Source: Roseicyclus sp. (GTDB taxonomy: Bacteria; Pseudomonadota; Alphaproteobacteria; Rhodobacterales; Rhodobacteraceae). Taken from it: a DNA stretch of 64,000 bases. A program made the translations under genes and the position numbers. Within the stretch, counting starts at the first letter, position 1, and every line of letters starts with the position of its first letter. The notes under the pieces were generated by a model. That model did no database searches, had not been told where the DNA came from, and was given only the letters and a program-made list of their open reading frames with translations. The stretch spans positions 102,989 through 166,988 of the forward strand of contig JAGYLB010000112.1 in the NCBI GenBank assembly GCA_018401055.1. Direction: 5' to 3'. Positions 8,695 through 18,037 of the stretch are shown here, piece by piece.

Positions 8695-9572
8695 CAATCC
8701 CACTCCGCGCGCGCGGTCATGCCGAGGTATCCCTCGGGCGTGGCGGTGCCCAATTCCATCGACTTGCCGCTGGCGCTGAGCTTGCCCTGCAGCCGCAGGT
8801 CATGGGTGTGGAACATCGGATGCACGCCGCGAAAGCTGAAGCGCTTGGGCGGCACGCCGGTATGCCGCTTGGCGGTTTCCATCAGCATGATCGCCTGCAT
8901 CGGGCCATGGGTGACAAGCGCGGGGTATTTCTCGACCTCGCGCGCATAGGGCAGGTCGTAGTGGATGCGGTGCGCGTTGTAAGTCGCGGCGGAAAAACGG
9001 AACAGCCGCGCCTCGTTGATCGTGACGGTCTCGTCGAAATCGGGGTTTTCCAGTGAGGGCAGGCGTTTGGGCGGCGTGAAGACCTCGGGGATGTGGAGAT
9101 AGACGATATCCTGTTCTTCTTCGACGAAACTGCCGGTCTCGCCTTCGATCTGGTGGCCGACGGTGACAAAGACCATGTCGCCCGTCCCCCCCGTCTTGGC
9201 CTTGACCGAGCGGATCACCGACTTGCGCCTGAGCCGTTCGCCGATACGGAGCGAGCCGTGAAAGGTCAGCGAGCCCGCCGCCCACATCCGCCGCTTGAAG
9301 GCCAGCGGCGGCAGGAAATTGCCCAGTTCCGGGTGGCCGTCCTGCCCCAGTTGGGCCAGCGGGACAAACTCGGGGAAGGCCGCCCAGTGCCACAGGCGTG
9401 GCAAGAGCCCGCCGCGCCGCGTGTCGCGGGGCAAGGACAGCGGGTGGGAGACCGCCGCACTCATCATGCCCGCCAGTTCGGGCGTGAGACACCCCCAGCG
9501 TTCCTCGGTCCGGCCGACCCAATCCTCGGCCTCGCGCAATGCAACCATGGGAAATGTCTCCAGTTTCGTCAT
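8694..9572 (-). CDS. meh: FAS1-like/MaoC dehydratase, probable mesaconyl-C4-CoA hydratase
   Basis: A 292-aa double-hotdog hydratase. The N-terminal half resembles the FAS1-like dehydratase domain; the C-terminal half carries the hydratase segment with FRFSAATYNAHRIHYD and THGPMQAIML, matching the HTDE/3-hydroxyacyl-ACP dehydratase region of mesaconyl-C4-CoA hydratases. The reaction expected is mesaconyl-C4-CoA plus water to citramalyl-CoA. Its start overlaps the ligase alpha stop (ATGA) and its stop overlaps the transferase start, so it is embedded in the acyl-CoA operon. Family assignment is sound; exact substrate is inferred. Confidence 0.8.
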   Translation of the reverse strand: MTKLETFPMVALREAEDWVGRTEERWGCLTPELAGMMSAAVSHPLSLPRDTRRGGLLPRLWHWAAFPEFVPLAQLGQDGHPELGNFLPPLAFKRRMWAAGSLTFHGSLRIGERLRRKSVIRSVKAKTGGTGDMVFVTVGHQIEGETGSFVEEEQDIVYLHIPEVFTPPKRLPSLENPDFDETVTINEARLFRFSAATYNAHRIHYDLPYAREVEKYPALVTHGPMQAIMLMETAKRHTGVPPKRFSFRGVHPMFHTHDLRLQGKLSASGKSMELGTATPEGYLGMTARAEWD

Positions 9573-10465
9573 GCTGCCGCCTTCATACCCAGCATGCGCG
9601 CCACTGTCTCGCCCATCGACGACGGGTTCGGGGCGACCATGATCCCTGCGTCTTGCAAGATCTCGACCTTTTCTTGCGCGCTTTCACCAAAAGCGCTGAT
9701 GATCGCGCCCGCATGCCCCATCTTGCGGCCCTTGGGCGCGGACAGACCCGCGACATAGGCCGCGACAGGCTTGGTCATGTGGTCGCGGACATAGGCCGCG
9801 GCTTCCGCCTCCTGCGGGCCGCCGATCTCGCCGATCATGATGACAGCATCGGTTTCCGGATCGTTTTCAAAGAGTTCGAGGATGTCCTTGAAGCTGGACC
9901 CATTGATCGGATCGCCGCCGATCCCGATGGAGGAGGAGACGCCGATCCCCAGCGCCGACATCTGGCTGGCCGCCTCATAGCCCAGTGTGCCCGACCGGCC
10001 GACGATGCCGACGCGGCCGGCCATGTAGATATGGGGCGGCATGATCCCATGAAGCCGATGCCGGGCTGATCATGCCCGCGCAATTCGGCCCGATCAGGCG
10101 CATCTTGCGCTCGCGCGGATAGCGCTTGAGGAAGCGTTTGACCTTCATCATGTCCTGCGCGGGCAGGCCATCGGTGACGCAGACGGCGGTACTGATGCTG
10201 CCCGCATCGGCGGCTTCCATGATCGCATCGGCGGCAAAGGCGGGCGGCACGAAGAGAAGCGAGGCATCGGCTCCCGTCGCCTCCACCGCCCCCGCACTGT
10301 GTTGAAGAGCGGGCGGCCCAAGAGCGTTTCGCCCCCCTTGCCCGGCGTGACGCCGCCCACGACATTCGTGCCGTATTCGATCATTTCCTCGGCATGGAAC
10401 TGACCGATCCGGCCCGACATGCCCTGAACGATGATTTTCGTGTCCTTGGTGATGAGAATGGCCAT
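9569..10465 (-). CDS. mtkB: Malate-CoA ligase alpha subunit, SucD-like (three indels)
   Basis: Alpha subunit of an ADP/ATP-forming acid-CoA ligase. The N-terminal Rossmann part ([18 protein letters not shown]) is in one frame, the middle (LIGPNCAG) in another, and the C-terminal part with the phosphorylated-histidine motif KMGHAGAII in a third. Breaks fall at the C run 10289-10293 and near 10045 and 10061; filling single bases restores [15 protein letters not shown]. SucD of the TCA cycle is the alternative, but the neighbouring malyl-CoA lyase argues for malate as substrate (MtkB). It follows the beta gene by 12 nt. Confidence 0.8.
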
Positions 10466-10477
10466 GATGCGCGCTCC

Positions 10478-11654
10478 TTATTCGGCGGCGATGGGGGTGG
10501 GGCGGGGCGGCACGGCGGTGCGGCGCGGCCTCGGCCAATGTGTCGGCAGAGATGAGGGGCAGGCCGGAGGTGCGGATGATCTCGCGCCCTTCCTCGACGT
10601 TGGTGCCCGACAGGCGGACCACGACGGGGAGCGTCAGACCGACCTCCTCGTAGGCCTGCACCACGCCCTTGGCGATCCAGTCACAGCGGTTGATGCCAGC
10701 GAAGATGTTGACCAAGATCACGCTGACATTGGGATCGGTCAGCACGGTGCGAAAGGCGGTGACGACGCGCGCGGGGCTGGCCCCGCCGCCGATGTCGAGG
10801 AAGTTCGCAGGCTCGCCGCCGGCCAGTTTGATGGTGTCCATCGTGGCCATGGCAAGGCCTGCACCGTTGACGATGCAACCGATGTCACCCTCGAGGCCGA
10901 CATAGGCGAGGCCCGCGTCATGGGCGCTGCTTTCGCGGGGGTCTTCCTGGCCTGGATCGCGCAAGGCCTCCACCTGCGGGCGGCGGTAGAGCGCGTTGGT
11001 GTCGAAGGACATTTTCGCGTCCAACGCCACCAGATCGCCCGCGCCGGTGATGGCCAGCGGGTTGATCTCGACCATCATCGCGTCAAGGTCACGGTACGCG
11101 CGGTAGCAGGCGCGCAGCGTGGTGACGAATTGCCCGACCTGCCTGCCCGTCAGCCCAAGGCGAAAGGCGAGTTCGCGCGCCTGATAGTCGACAAGGCCTG
11201 CCGCGGGGTCGATCACCATGCGCACAAGGCTGTCGGGGTCGTTTTCGGCCAGATCCTCGATCTCCATCCCGCCGTGCCCCGAGGCCACGATCATGATCCG
11301 CTCGGATTTCCGGTCGAGCACGAAACCCAGGTAGATCTCCTGCGCGATGTCGGTCGCTTCCTCGACCCAGAGGCGTTCGACGAGCTTACCGCCCGCGCCG
11401 GTCTGCTTGGTCACCAGCGTGCGGCCCAGAAGGGTGGCGGCGAAGGCCCGCACTTCGGCCTCGGATTTGCACAGTTTCACACCGCCCGCCGCACCCCGAC
11501 CGCCGGAATGGATCTGCGCCTTGACCACGCAGGTGCCGCCCAACTGGCGGAAGGCATGCGCCGCCTGTTCGGGGCTGAAGGCGAGGTAGCCCTTCGGCAC
11601 CGGCACGCCGAAATCGGCGAGGATGGCCTTGGCCTGATGTTCGTGGATGTCCAT
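10478..11654 (-). CDS. mtkA: Malate-CoA ligase beta subunit, SucC-like (C-terminal indel)
   Basis: ATP-grasp subunit that with the alpha subunit converts malate, ATP and CoA to malyl-CoA. The [12 protein letters not shown] start, the [10 protein letters not shown] nucleotide loop, VEINPLAI and [16 protein letters not shown] are diagnostic of the SucC/MtkA family. The frame as written does not stop and runs through the alpha gene. A single-base change near 10520 would end the protein at PIAAE and a TAA at 10478-10480, which fits the 390-aa family length. The gene is 25 nt after the malyl-CoA lyase gene. Succinyl-CoA synthetase beta cannot be excluded from sequence alone. Confidence 0.82.
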
Positions 11655-11679
11655 TACGATTCCTCCCTTTGATCGGCGG

Positions 11680-12633
11680 TCATTCTGCGGGCACGGCGCG
11701 GGCGGCGATGGCCTCGGCCATGTCGATCACGTTCTTGGCCATCTTTTCGCTGGCCGCGTCGATCATCTTGCCGTCAAGGCTCGCGGCCCCCTTGCCCTGC
11801 GCCTCGGCTTTGCGCAGTTCTTCGATGATACGGCGGGCGCGGGTCACCTCGGCCTCTGGCGGGCTGAAGACCTCGTTGGCATAGCCCACCTGGCTGGGGT
11901 GGATCGCCCATTTCCCCTCGCAGCCCAAAGCGGCGGCGCGGCGCGCGCCTGCCTTGTAGCCCTCGGGGTCCGAGAAATCGCCAAAGGGCCCGTCGATGGC
12001 GCGAAGCCCATAGGCGCGGCAGGCGATGACCATTCGCGTGATCGAGGCATGCCACTGATCGCCCGGGTAATCGGGGTTCAGCCCGCCGATATTGGTGGTG
12101 CGCGCCCGCATGGAGGCCGCGTAATCGGCCACGCCGAAATGCAGCGCCTCAAGCCTGCCGCCGAACTGCGCGATGGCCTCCACATTGGCCATGCCAAGCG
12201 CGGTTTCTATCAGCGCCTCAAGCCCCACGCGGGTCTGAACGCCGGTGCCCTGCTCGATCTGGTTCACCATCGCCTCGACCATGTAAAGGTCGGCGGTGAC
12301 GCCCACCTTGGGCACCAAAAGCGTGTGCACGCGGTCGCCAGCCTGTTCCACCACATCCACCACGTCGCGGTACATGTAGTGGGTGTCGAGTCCATTGATC
12401 CGGACCGACACGGTCTTGCCCTTGGCGGCCCAGTCGATGTCGTTCAGCGCCTGGATCGCGTTCTTGCGGGCCTGCGCCTTTTCTGGGGGCGCGACCGCAT
12501 CCTCCAGATCGAGAAAGACGTAATCGGCGGCGCTATCGGCGGCCTTGTCGATCATCGTGGGGTTGGAGGCCGGCACGGCCAGTTCCGAGCGTTGCAGGCG
12601 CTGGCGGCGAAGCGGGTGGAGCGTGTGGGACAT
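11680..12633 (-). CDS. mcl: Malyl-CoA / beta-methylmalyl-CoA / citramalyl-CoA lyase (CitE family)
   Basis: A 317-aa Mg-dependent aldol lyase. The family's key pieces are present: [46 protein letters not shown] (catalytic glutamate region), GVADYAASM (metal-binding aspartate) and KWAIHPSQV. The layout follows Rhodobacter Mcl1, which cleaves malyl-CoA to acetyl-CoA and glyoxylate and joins glyoxylate to propionyl-CoA. In the operon it could act on products of both MtkAB and the mesaconyl-C4-CoA hydratase. Which of these aldol reactions dominates cannot be told from sequence. Confidence 0.88.
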   Translation of the reverse strand: MSHTLHPLRRQRLQRSELAVPASNPTMIDKAADSAADYVFLDLEDAVAPPEKAQARKNAIQALNDIDWAAKGKTVSVRINGLDTHYMYRDVVDVVEQAGDRVHTLLVPKVGVTADLYMVEAMVNQIEQGTGVQTRVGLEALIETALGMANVEAIAQFGGRLEALHFGVADYAASMRARTTNIGGLNPDYPGDQWHASITRMVIACRAYGLRAIDGPFGDFSDPEGYKAGARRAAALGCEGKWAIHPSQVGYANEVFSPPEAEVTRARRIIEELRKAEAQGKGAASLDGKMIDAASEKMAKNVIDMAEAIAARAVPAE

Positions 12634-12657
12634 GGAAAGGGCTTTCGGAAAGGGGAT

Positions 12658-13146
12658 TTACGCGGCGGCGGTGGGGGCGTGCGGGGCGAGGCGGGCAAGA
12701 CCCGCCGCCGGGCTGGCGATGATGATATCGGCATGGGCCGCGGCGGCGACGGAGGCGTTGATGGTGCTGGCATCGACGCAAAGGATCGCGTCGTGAAAGC
12801 TGTCGTCCAGCGCTCGGCGGACGATGACGGGATCGGTTTCGCCGTGCACGACCAGAACCGCCTTGATCGCCCCGAAGCGGTCGGCGCCAAGGTGGCGGGC
12901 AAGAGCACCCTCGGTCGGGGTTTCCAGCACGTCGACCGTCAGCCCGGCATCGGCAGCGATCCCGGCCCAGAGCAGGGTCAAGGGCCCAGCCACGGGGACC
13001 AGCACCCGGTCACCGGGGGCAAGCTGAGTTGCGAGGGCGGCGGGCCATGCCGTTTCCGCCCGGCCGGGCAGGGCGCGAATCTCGGCCGTGGACGCCGCTT
13101 GGGATGCGGTGGTCGGGTCAGATCCAAGGGTCAGGCGATTTGGCAT
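12658..13146 (-). CDS. Short class V aminotransferase-like protein lacking the PLP lysine
   Basis: A 162-aa protein resembling only the large-domain core of serine-glyoxylate or aspartate-glyoxylate aminotransferases: APGDRVLVPVAGPLTLLWAG, IKAVLVVHGETD, ILCVDAS and IIIASPAAGLARLAP correspond in order to the family's PGDRVL, IKAV..T.ETAT, LL.VD and V..SQKGL..PPG elements. At the PLP-lysine position (SQKGL) this protein has SPAAGL, so Lys is replaced by Ala148, and the C-terminal small domain is absent. I chose ATG 13146 because GGAGG sits about 8 nt upstream. It is the first gene of the malyl-CoA operon. It could be an inactive remnant or a non-catalytic partner; function unknown. Confidence 0.7.
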   Translation of the reverse strand: MPNRLTLGSDPTTASQAASTAEIRALPGRAETAWPAALATQLAPGDRVLVPVAGPLTLLWAGIAADAGLTVDVLETPTEGALARHLGADRFGAIKAVLVVHGETDPVIVRRALDDSFHDAILCVDASTINASVAAAAHADIIIASPAAGLARLAPHAPTAAA

Positions 13147-13220
13147 CAGCGGCTCCTCCAGTCGCGATTGGGGCACCATGCCTGCCGGACGGCCGGTTTC
13201 AAAACCGTTCCGGGTCCTGC

Positions 13221-13240
13221 TGTAAATGCGAGAATTTACA
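13221..13240. promoter_or_regulatory. Inverted repeat operator in the malyl-CoA operon / regulator divergent promoter
   Basis: TGTAAATGCGAGAATTTACA has perfect 7-bp arms (TGTAAAT and ATTTACA) around 6 nt. It lies 45 nt before the regulator ATG (13285), and a TATGAT -10 candidate follows at 13244-13249, so binding would cover the -35 region. It is the best candidate site for the adjacent ScfR-like regulator. Confidence 0.5.
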
Positions 13241-13284
13241 TGCTATGATTTCCGTCAACTTGTGAACATTCGGGAATACACGCC

Positions 13285-14689
13285 ATGAAAACCTTCATCG
13301 GGCCCCGCCTGCGCCGGTTGCGTGTCGATCATGGTCAGACGCAGGCCCAGATGGGCAAGGCGCTGGGGATCTCGACCTCTTACGTCAACCTTTTGGAAAA
13401 GAACGAAAGATCGGTTTCCGTTCCGGTCCTGCTCAAGCTGTTCGAGACCTATGGCGTCGATTGGCGGGACTCGCCGATGATCGAGGACACCGCCCATCTG
13501 GCCGATCTGCGCGCCGCTTTGGCCGATCCGCTCTTCGAGGGCGACCGCCCCGATCTGGCACAAATGCGCGCCGCATTGACCCATGCGCCAGATCTGGCCA
13601 CCTGCTTTCTGCGCCTGCACAGGTCCTATCTGGCGACGACCGACCAGTTGATGAGCGTCGTGGAAGTGGGCGACGGCGCGCGGGGTTTCCTGCACAGCTC
13701 GCCCGAGGAAACCGTCCACACCTTCTTTCGCAAGAACCGCAACCATTTCCCCGCGCTCGAACAGGCGGCCGAGGCGTTTTGGGATGGTGCACCGCCCGCC
13801 ACCGACGATACTTCGTGCCACGCTGAAACAACGGCGCTGGCGCGCTTGGGCCTGAGGGTGCAACTGGTGACGGTGGCCGACATGCCGCAGACGCTCCGCC
13901 AGTATGATGAGGCGCGGCGGCTCATTCTTCTATCAGAAGCGCTGGATCATCCGAACAGGGTCTTTCAGCTGGTTCATGTCGCGGGCCTGATCGAATTGCG
14001 CGCGATCTTTGACGATCTGCTGACACAGGCGCAGTTGTCCGACGCTCAGGATCGTGCGCGCTGCCGGGTGGAACTGGCCAATTATTTCGCTGCCGCCGTG
14101 CTGATGCCTTATGGGCCCTATCTCGCCGAGGCGCTGGCCTCGCGCTATGATTTCGACCATCTGGCGACCCGCTTCGGCGTCAGCTTCGAGCAGGCGGCGC
14201 ACCGCGCCACCACGCTGCAGCGGCGCGGAGCGCAGGGCGTGCCGTTCTTCTTCCTGCGCATCGACAAGGCGGGCAATGTTACCAAGCGGTTCAATTCGAC
14301 AGATTTCCATCTGGCCGAACATGGCGGGGCCTGTCCGCGGCTGGAGGTGCACATGTCGTTCCGCACGCCCGGCCGCATCGTGCCGCAACTGGTGGAAATG
14401 CCTGACCAGAGCCGCTTCATGGTCTTCTCGCGCACCGTTGACCGCCCCAGTTTCGCCCGCCACACCCAAGACGTGCGGCTGGCCGTCGCCATCGGCTGTT
14501 CGGTCGATCACGCGGCAGCCATCGGCTACGCCGACACGCTGGCTCGCCGCGAATGCACCCGTGACCGAGATCGGCATCAATTGCCGGATCTGCCCGCGCG
14601 CCGCCTGCGACCAGCGCGCCCATCATGCCATCGTCATGACCGAACCGCTGGATGAGCGCCGCCGGGGGGCCACGCGCTATTCGGCCTGA
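13285..14689 (+). CDS. ScfR/PccR-type short-chain acyl-CoA transcriptional regulator (frameshifted near 14548)
   Basis: XRE-type HTH (residues about 7-60, GISTSYVNLLEKNERSVS) followed by an IrrE/ImmA-like domain and a C-terminal domain ending in a cysteine motif, NCRICPRAACDQRA. This is the architecture of the short-chain fatty acyl-CoA regulators such as PccR of Rhodobacter sphaeroides, which controls propionyl-CoA assimilation. The written frame loses the cysteine motif after about residue 420; it continues in another frame to the stop at 14687-14689, so an indel near 14548 is likely. The gene is divergent from the malyl-CoA/mesaconyl-CoA operon, making that operon its probable target. The ligand is not known. 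Confidence 0.85.
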
Positions 14690-14840
14690 GGGGTCATCGC
14701 ATTTGCAACGAATATTGACAGCCCGCGCACCCCTGTGAGACAAGCGGCGCGGGCGACGGGCCGACCGCCGCCCCCCGCGGGCCGGGATTGTTTCGCTGCG
14801 TGAAGGGCACGTACACGCAGTCCAGACAAGGGAGGACCCG

Positions 14841-15949
14841 ATGGGCCCTTTTCCGCATGACGCCCCCAAAGCGACCATAAACGCCCTCAACATCGCCGGA
14901 ACCGACGGGTTCGAATTCGTCGAATTTGCCCATCCCGACCCGGCCGTGCTGGAGAGCCTGTTCACCGCGATGGGCTACACAGAGGTCGCGCGCCACAAGA
15001 GCCGCGACATCTCGCTCTACCGGCAGGGGGATATCACCTACCTGCTGAACCGGGACGCCGATGGCCATGCCGCGCGCTTCGTGGCCGAGCATGGCCCGTG
15101 CGCCCCCGCGATGGCGTGGCGGGTGGTCGATGCGCAGCATGCGCTGAAATGCGCGCTCGAGTATGGGGCGCAGGAATACACCGGTCCGGGCAAGTCGCTG
15201 GATGTGCCCGCAGTCATCGGCATCGGCGGATCGCTTCTGGTATTTCCGTCGACATCTATGGTGAGGGCGGCAGCCCCTATGGTGCCGAATACGAATGGCT
15301 GGGCGCGGTGGACCCGAAACCGCAAGGCGCAGGCTTCTACTACCTCGACCACCTCACGCATAACGTGCAGCGCGGCAACATGAGCACATGGTATGACTTC
15401 TACGCCAAGGCGTTCAATTTCCGCGAGATCCGGTATTTCGACATCAAGGGAAAGCAGACCGGCCTGTTTTCCCGCGCTCTGACCTCGCCTTGCGGCAAGA
15501 TCCGCATCCCGATCAACGAGAGTGCCGACGCGACCAGCCAGATCGAGGAATATTTGCGCGAATACAAGGGCGAAGGCATCCAGCACATCGCTGTCGCGAC
15601 CAATGACATCTATGCGAGCGTGGACAAGATCGCCGCCAACGGGATCGAATTCATGCCCGCGCCGCCGAAATCCTACTACGCGATGAGCCGCAAGCGCGTG
15701 CAGGGCCATGAGGAACCCATCGAGCGGATGATGCAGCACGGCATCTTGATCGACGGCGAGGGCGTGGTGGATGGCGGCATGACCCGCATCTTGCTGCAGA
15801 TCTTTTCCAAGACGGTGATCGGGCCGATCTTTTTCGAGTTCATCCAGCGCAAGGGCGATGACGGGTTCGGGGAAGGAAACTTCAAGGCGCTGTTTGAATC
15901 GATCGAGCAAGACCAGATCGACCGGGGTGTCCTGAAGGCCGGAGAGTGA
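14841..15949 (+). CDS. hpd: 4-Hydroxyphenylpyruvate dioxygenase (frameshifted near 15245)
   Basis: Fe(II) enzyme converting 4-hydroxyphenylpyruvate to homogentisate. Two vicinal-oxygen-chelate halves are visible: an N-terminal half ([12 protein letters not shown]) and the catalytic half with [10 protein letters not shown] (first Fe histidine), [12 protein letters not shown] (second) and [26 protein letters not shown], which supplies the Fe glutamate and the C-terminal gate helix. Two extra bases around 15240-15250 split the gene; removing them gives [13 protein letters not shown]. The total of about 368 aa is normal. The stop overlaps the next gene's GTG start. A TTGACA box lies at 14715-14720, with a poor -10. 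Confidence 0.92.
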
Positions 15950-17207
15950 GTTTGAACACCACCCATGACCCAGCGCGGCGCAGTTGGGTCGCCAGCGCCA
16001 ATGCGCCGGGCTGCGATTTCCCGATCCAGAACCTGCCCTGGGGCGTGTTTTCCGAAGGGGACGGCACGCGGCGCATCGGTGTGGCCATCGGCGATCTGAT
16101 CCTCGATGTGACCGCCCTTGAGGCCGAGGGCGTGGTCGAACCCGCGCCGGGGGCGGGGTGTTCGGGGCGGGCGTGCTGAACCCTTTCATGGAACTGGGGC
16201 CTGCCGTCTGGTCGGCGACCCGTGCGGCGCTGGCCGACCTCTTGGACGCAAAAACCGGGGACCGCGCCTTGCCCTTGGTCGCGCAGGCGGATGCGGCGAT
16301 GCACCTGCCCATTTTCGTACGCAGCTTCACCGATTTCTACGCCTCGCGCGAGCATGCGACCAATGTGGGCACGATGTTTCGCGGGGCCGCAAACGCCTTG
16401 CCGCCGAACTGGTTGCATATGCCCATCGGCTACAACGGTCGGGCCTCGACCGTGGTGGTCTCGGGCACGGATATCCGCCGTCCATTGGGGCAACTCAAGG
16501 GGTCGGATGACGCCATGCCGCGCCTTGGACCGTCGCAAAAGCTCGATTTCGAGCTGGAACTGGGCGCGATTGTCGGCACCGGAAATCCCATGGGCCAGCC
16601 CGTCACGACCGCGCAGGCATGGGAGATGATCTTTGGCTTCGTTTTGCTCAACGACTGGTCGGCGCGCGATGTGCAGGTCTGGGAATATCAGCCGCTGGGG
16701 CCGTTCCAGTCCAAGGCCTTCGGCACCACGATCAGCCCTTGGGTGGTGACGCGTGACGCGCTGGCGCCGTTTGTGGTGCCTGTGCCTGAGCGTACGCTGC
16801 CCCTCTTGCCTTATCTGCACGAGGACGCGCCCCATAACCTCGATCTGGACCTTGAGGTCGATCTGACGCCAAGCGGGCGGGGACCCACGACCATCACCCG
16901 CACCAATGCGCGTCATCTGTATTACTCGGCCGCCCAGCAGATCGCCCATCACGCGATTTCGGGCTGCGCGATGGAGACGGGCGACCTGATCGGATCGGGC
17001 ACGATTTCGGGGCTCGCGCCCGGACAGCCGGGGCGCGCTCTTGGAACTGACGTGGAACGGGCGCGACCCGGTGGCGGTGGCGGGCGGCACGCGGACCTTC
17101 TGCAAGATGGCGATACCGTCACGCTGCGCGGCTGGTGCGCGGGGCCCTATCGGCTGGGCTTCGGCGCATGCGAGGGCACCATCCTGCCCGCGCCGAACGC
17201 GCCATGA
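15946..17207 (+). CDS. fahA: Fumarylacetoacetase (three indels)
   Basis: Hydrolyses fumarylacetoacetate to fumarate and acetoacetate, the last step of tyrosine catabolism. The start is GTG at 15946, overlapping the hpd stop. Typical eukaryotic-like FAH sequence is seen: the N-terminal SH3-like part ([13 protein letters not shown]), then [18 protein letters not shown] (catalytic and Ca-binding residues), [18 protein letters not shown] and [21 protein letters not shown]. Breaks occur near 16150 (G run) and as a compensating pair near 17040 and 17098; between them the correct reading is [18 protein letters not shown]. Maleylacetoacetate isomerase and homogentisate dioxygenase are not in the window. 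Confidence 0.9.
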
Positions 17208-17564
17208 ACCGGGACGCCTGGCGTGATTTCCCCGGCGCGCCGCCCGAGGGCAGACGCATCTGTGCCGTCGCCGACTTGCCTGCCCACGGGTGTGATAAGC
17301 CATGACATCGACGGTTTTCCGATCCTGCTGGTGGCAAGCCGCGAGGGGTTGCGCGCCTATGTCAACGCCTGCCCGCATCAATACCTGCCGCTTGACTGGC
17401 GGTCTGGCAATATTTTGTCCGCGGATGGGGAAACGCTGCGCTGTTCCAACCATGACGCAGGGTTCGACGCCGGTACGGGGCAGGGCGTGGACGGGTTGGG
17501 GCAGGGATGTGCGCTGGACCCGGTGCCGGTTCGGCAGGCCGAGGGCTGGCTGCTGATCGGCTAG
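17204..17564 (+). CDS. Rieske [2Fe-2S] ferredoxin-like protein (frameshifted near 17291)
   Basis: A small soluble Rieske protein of about 120 aa. The cluster ligands are the pairs in ACPHQYLPL (Cys, His) and CSNHDAGFD (Cys, His). The ATG at 17204 overlaps the fumarylacetoacetase stop (ATGA) and opens [14 protein letters not shown]; one surplus base near 17291 then shifts to the frame holding the Rieske motifs. Tight coupling to hpd and fahA suggests service in aromatic catabolism, for example as electron donor or redox helper, but no oxygenase partner is adjacent, so the role is open. Confidence 0.82.
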
Positions 17565-18034
17565 GCTGACCGCGCGTTGCGGCGCACGATCGCCAGCGCC
17601 GCTTCGACCACGGACAGATCCGCGTCCGACAGCCCGCAAAACAGACGGGCCTCGTGGTCCCTGACCGCCGCCAGCGCCCGCCCGCACAGCGCCCGCCCCG
17701 CGCAGGTCACATCCAGCGCATAGGCGCGCCGGTCGTCTTGCGCGCGCTTGCGCATCACGAGGCCGCGCTTTTCAAGCTCGTCGACGATCTGCACCAGATT
17801 GGGCCGTTCCACCGCCATCAGCCGCGCCAGCTGCGCCTGGCTCAGGCCCGGGTTCCCCTCGACCAGCACGAGAGCGCTGAAGGTGATCATCCGCAGTTCG
17901 AAAGGCTTCAACGTTTCGGCCAGATCGGCCTGCACCGTCATCCATGCGCGGCGCAAGCGGTAGCCCAGCAGCCCGTTCAGGGCCTCGTCCGTCTCGGTGC
18001 CTGCGGCAAGGCTGGGCGGGGGGGCGGTATCCAT
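17561..18034 (-). CDS. MarR-family transcriptional regulator
   Basis: A 157-aa winged-helix regulator. The central NPGLSQAQLARLMAVERPNLVQIVDELEKRGLVMRKRAQDDRRA is the classic MarR recognition helix and wing (quoted as the region of residues about 60-105). It is the last gene of the TRAP operon on the minus strand, 3 nt after dctM, and its end overlaps the Rieske gene end by 4 nt. It probably senses an aromatic or organic-acid ligand and controls the TRAP operon and perhaps the tyrosine genes; the dyad at 21328-21342 is a candidate site. Confidence 0.85.
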   Translation of the reverse strand: MDTAPPPSLAAGTETDEALNGLLGYRLRRAWMTVQADLAETLKPFELRMITFSALVLVEGNPGLSQAQLARLMAVERPNLVQIVDELEKRGLVMRKRAQDDRRAYALDVTCAGRALCGRALAAVRDHEARLFCGLSDADLSVVEAALAIVRRNARSA

Positions 18035-18037
18035 GGT

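Noticed and set aside
11647..13248. 533-residue plus-strand frame opposite malyl-CoA lyase and the aminotransferase-like gene
   Set aside because: It has no recognisable domain and covers two conserved minus-strand genes; another GC-driven shadow.
15882..17687. 601-residue minus-strand frame
   Set aside because: Opposite hpd, fahA and the Rieske gene; rich in Arg and His with no family signature.
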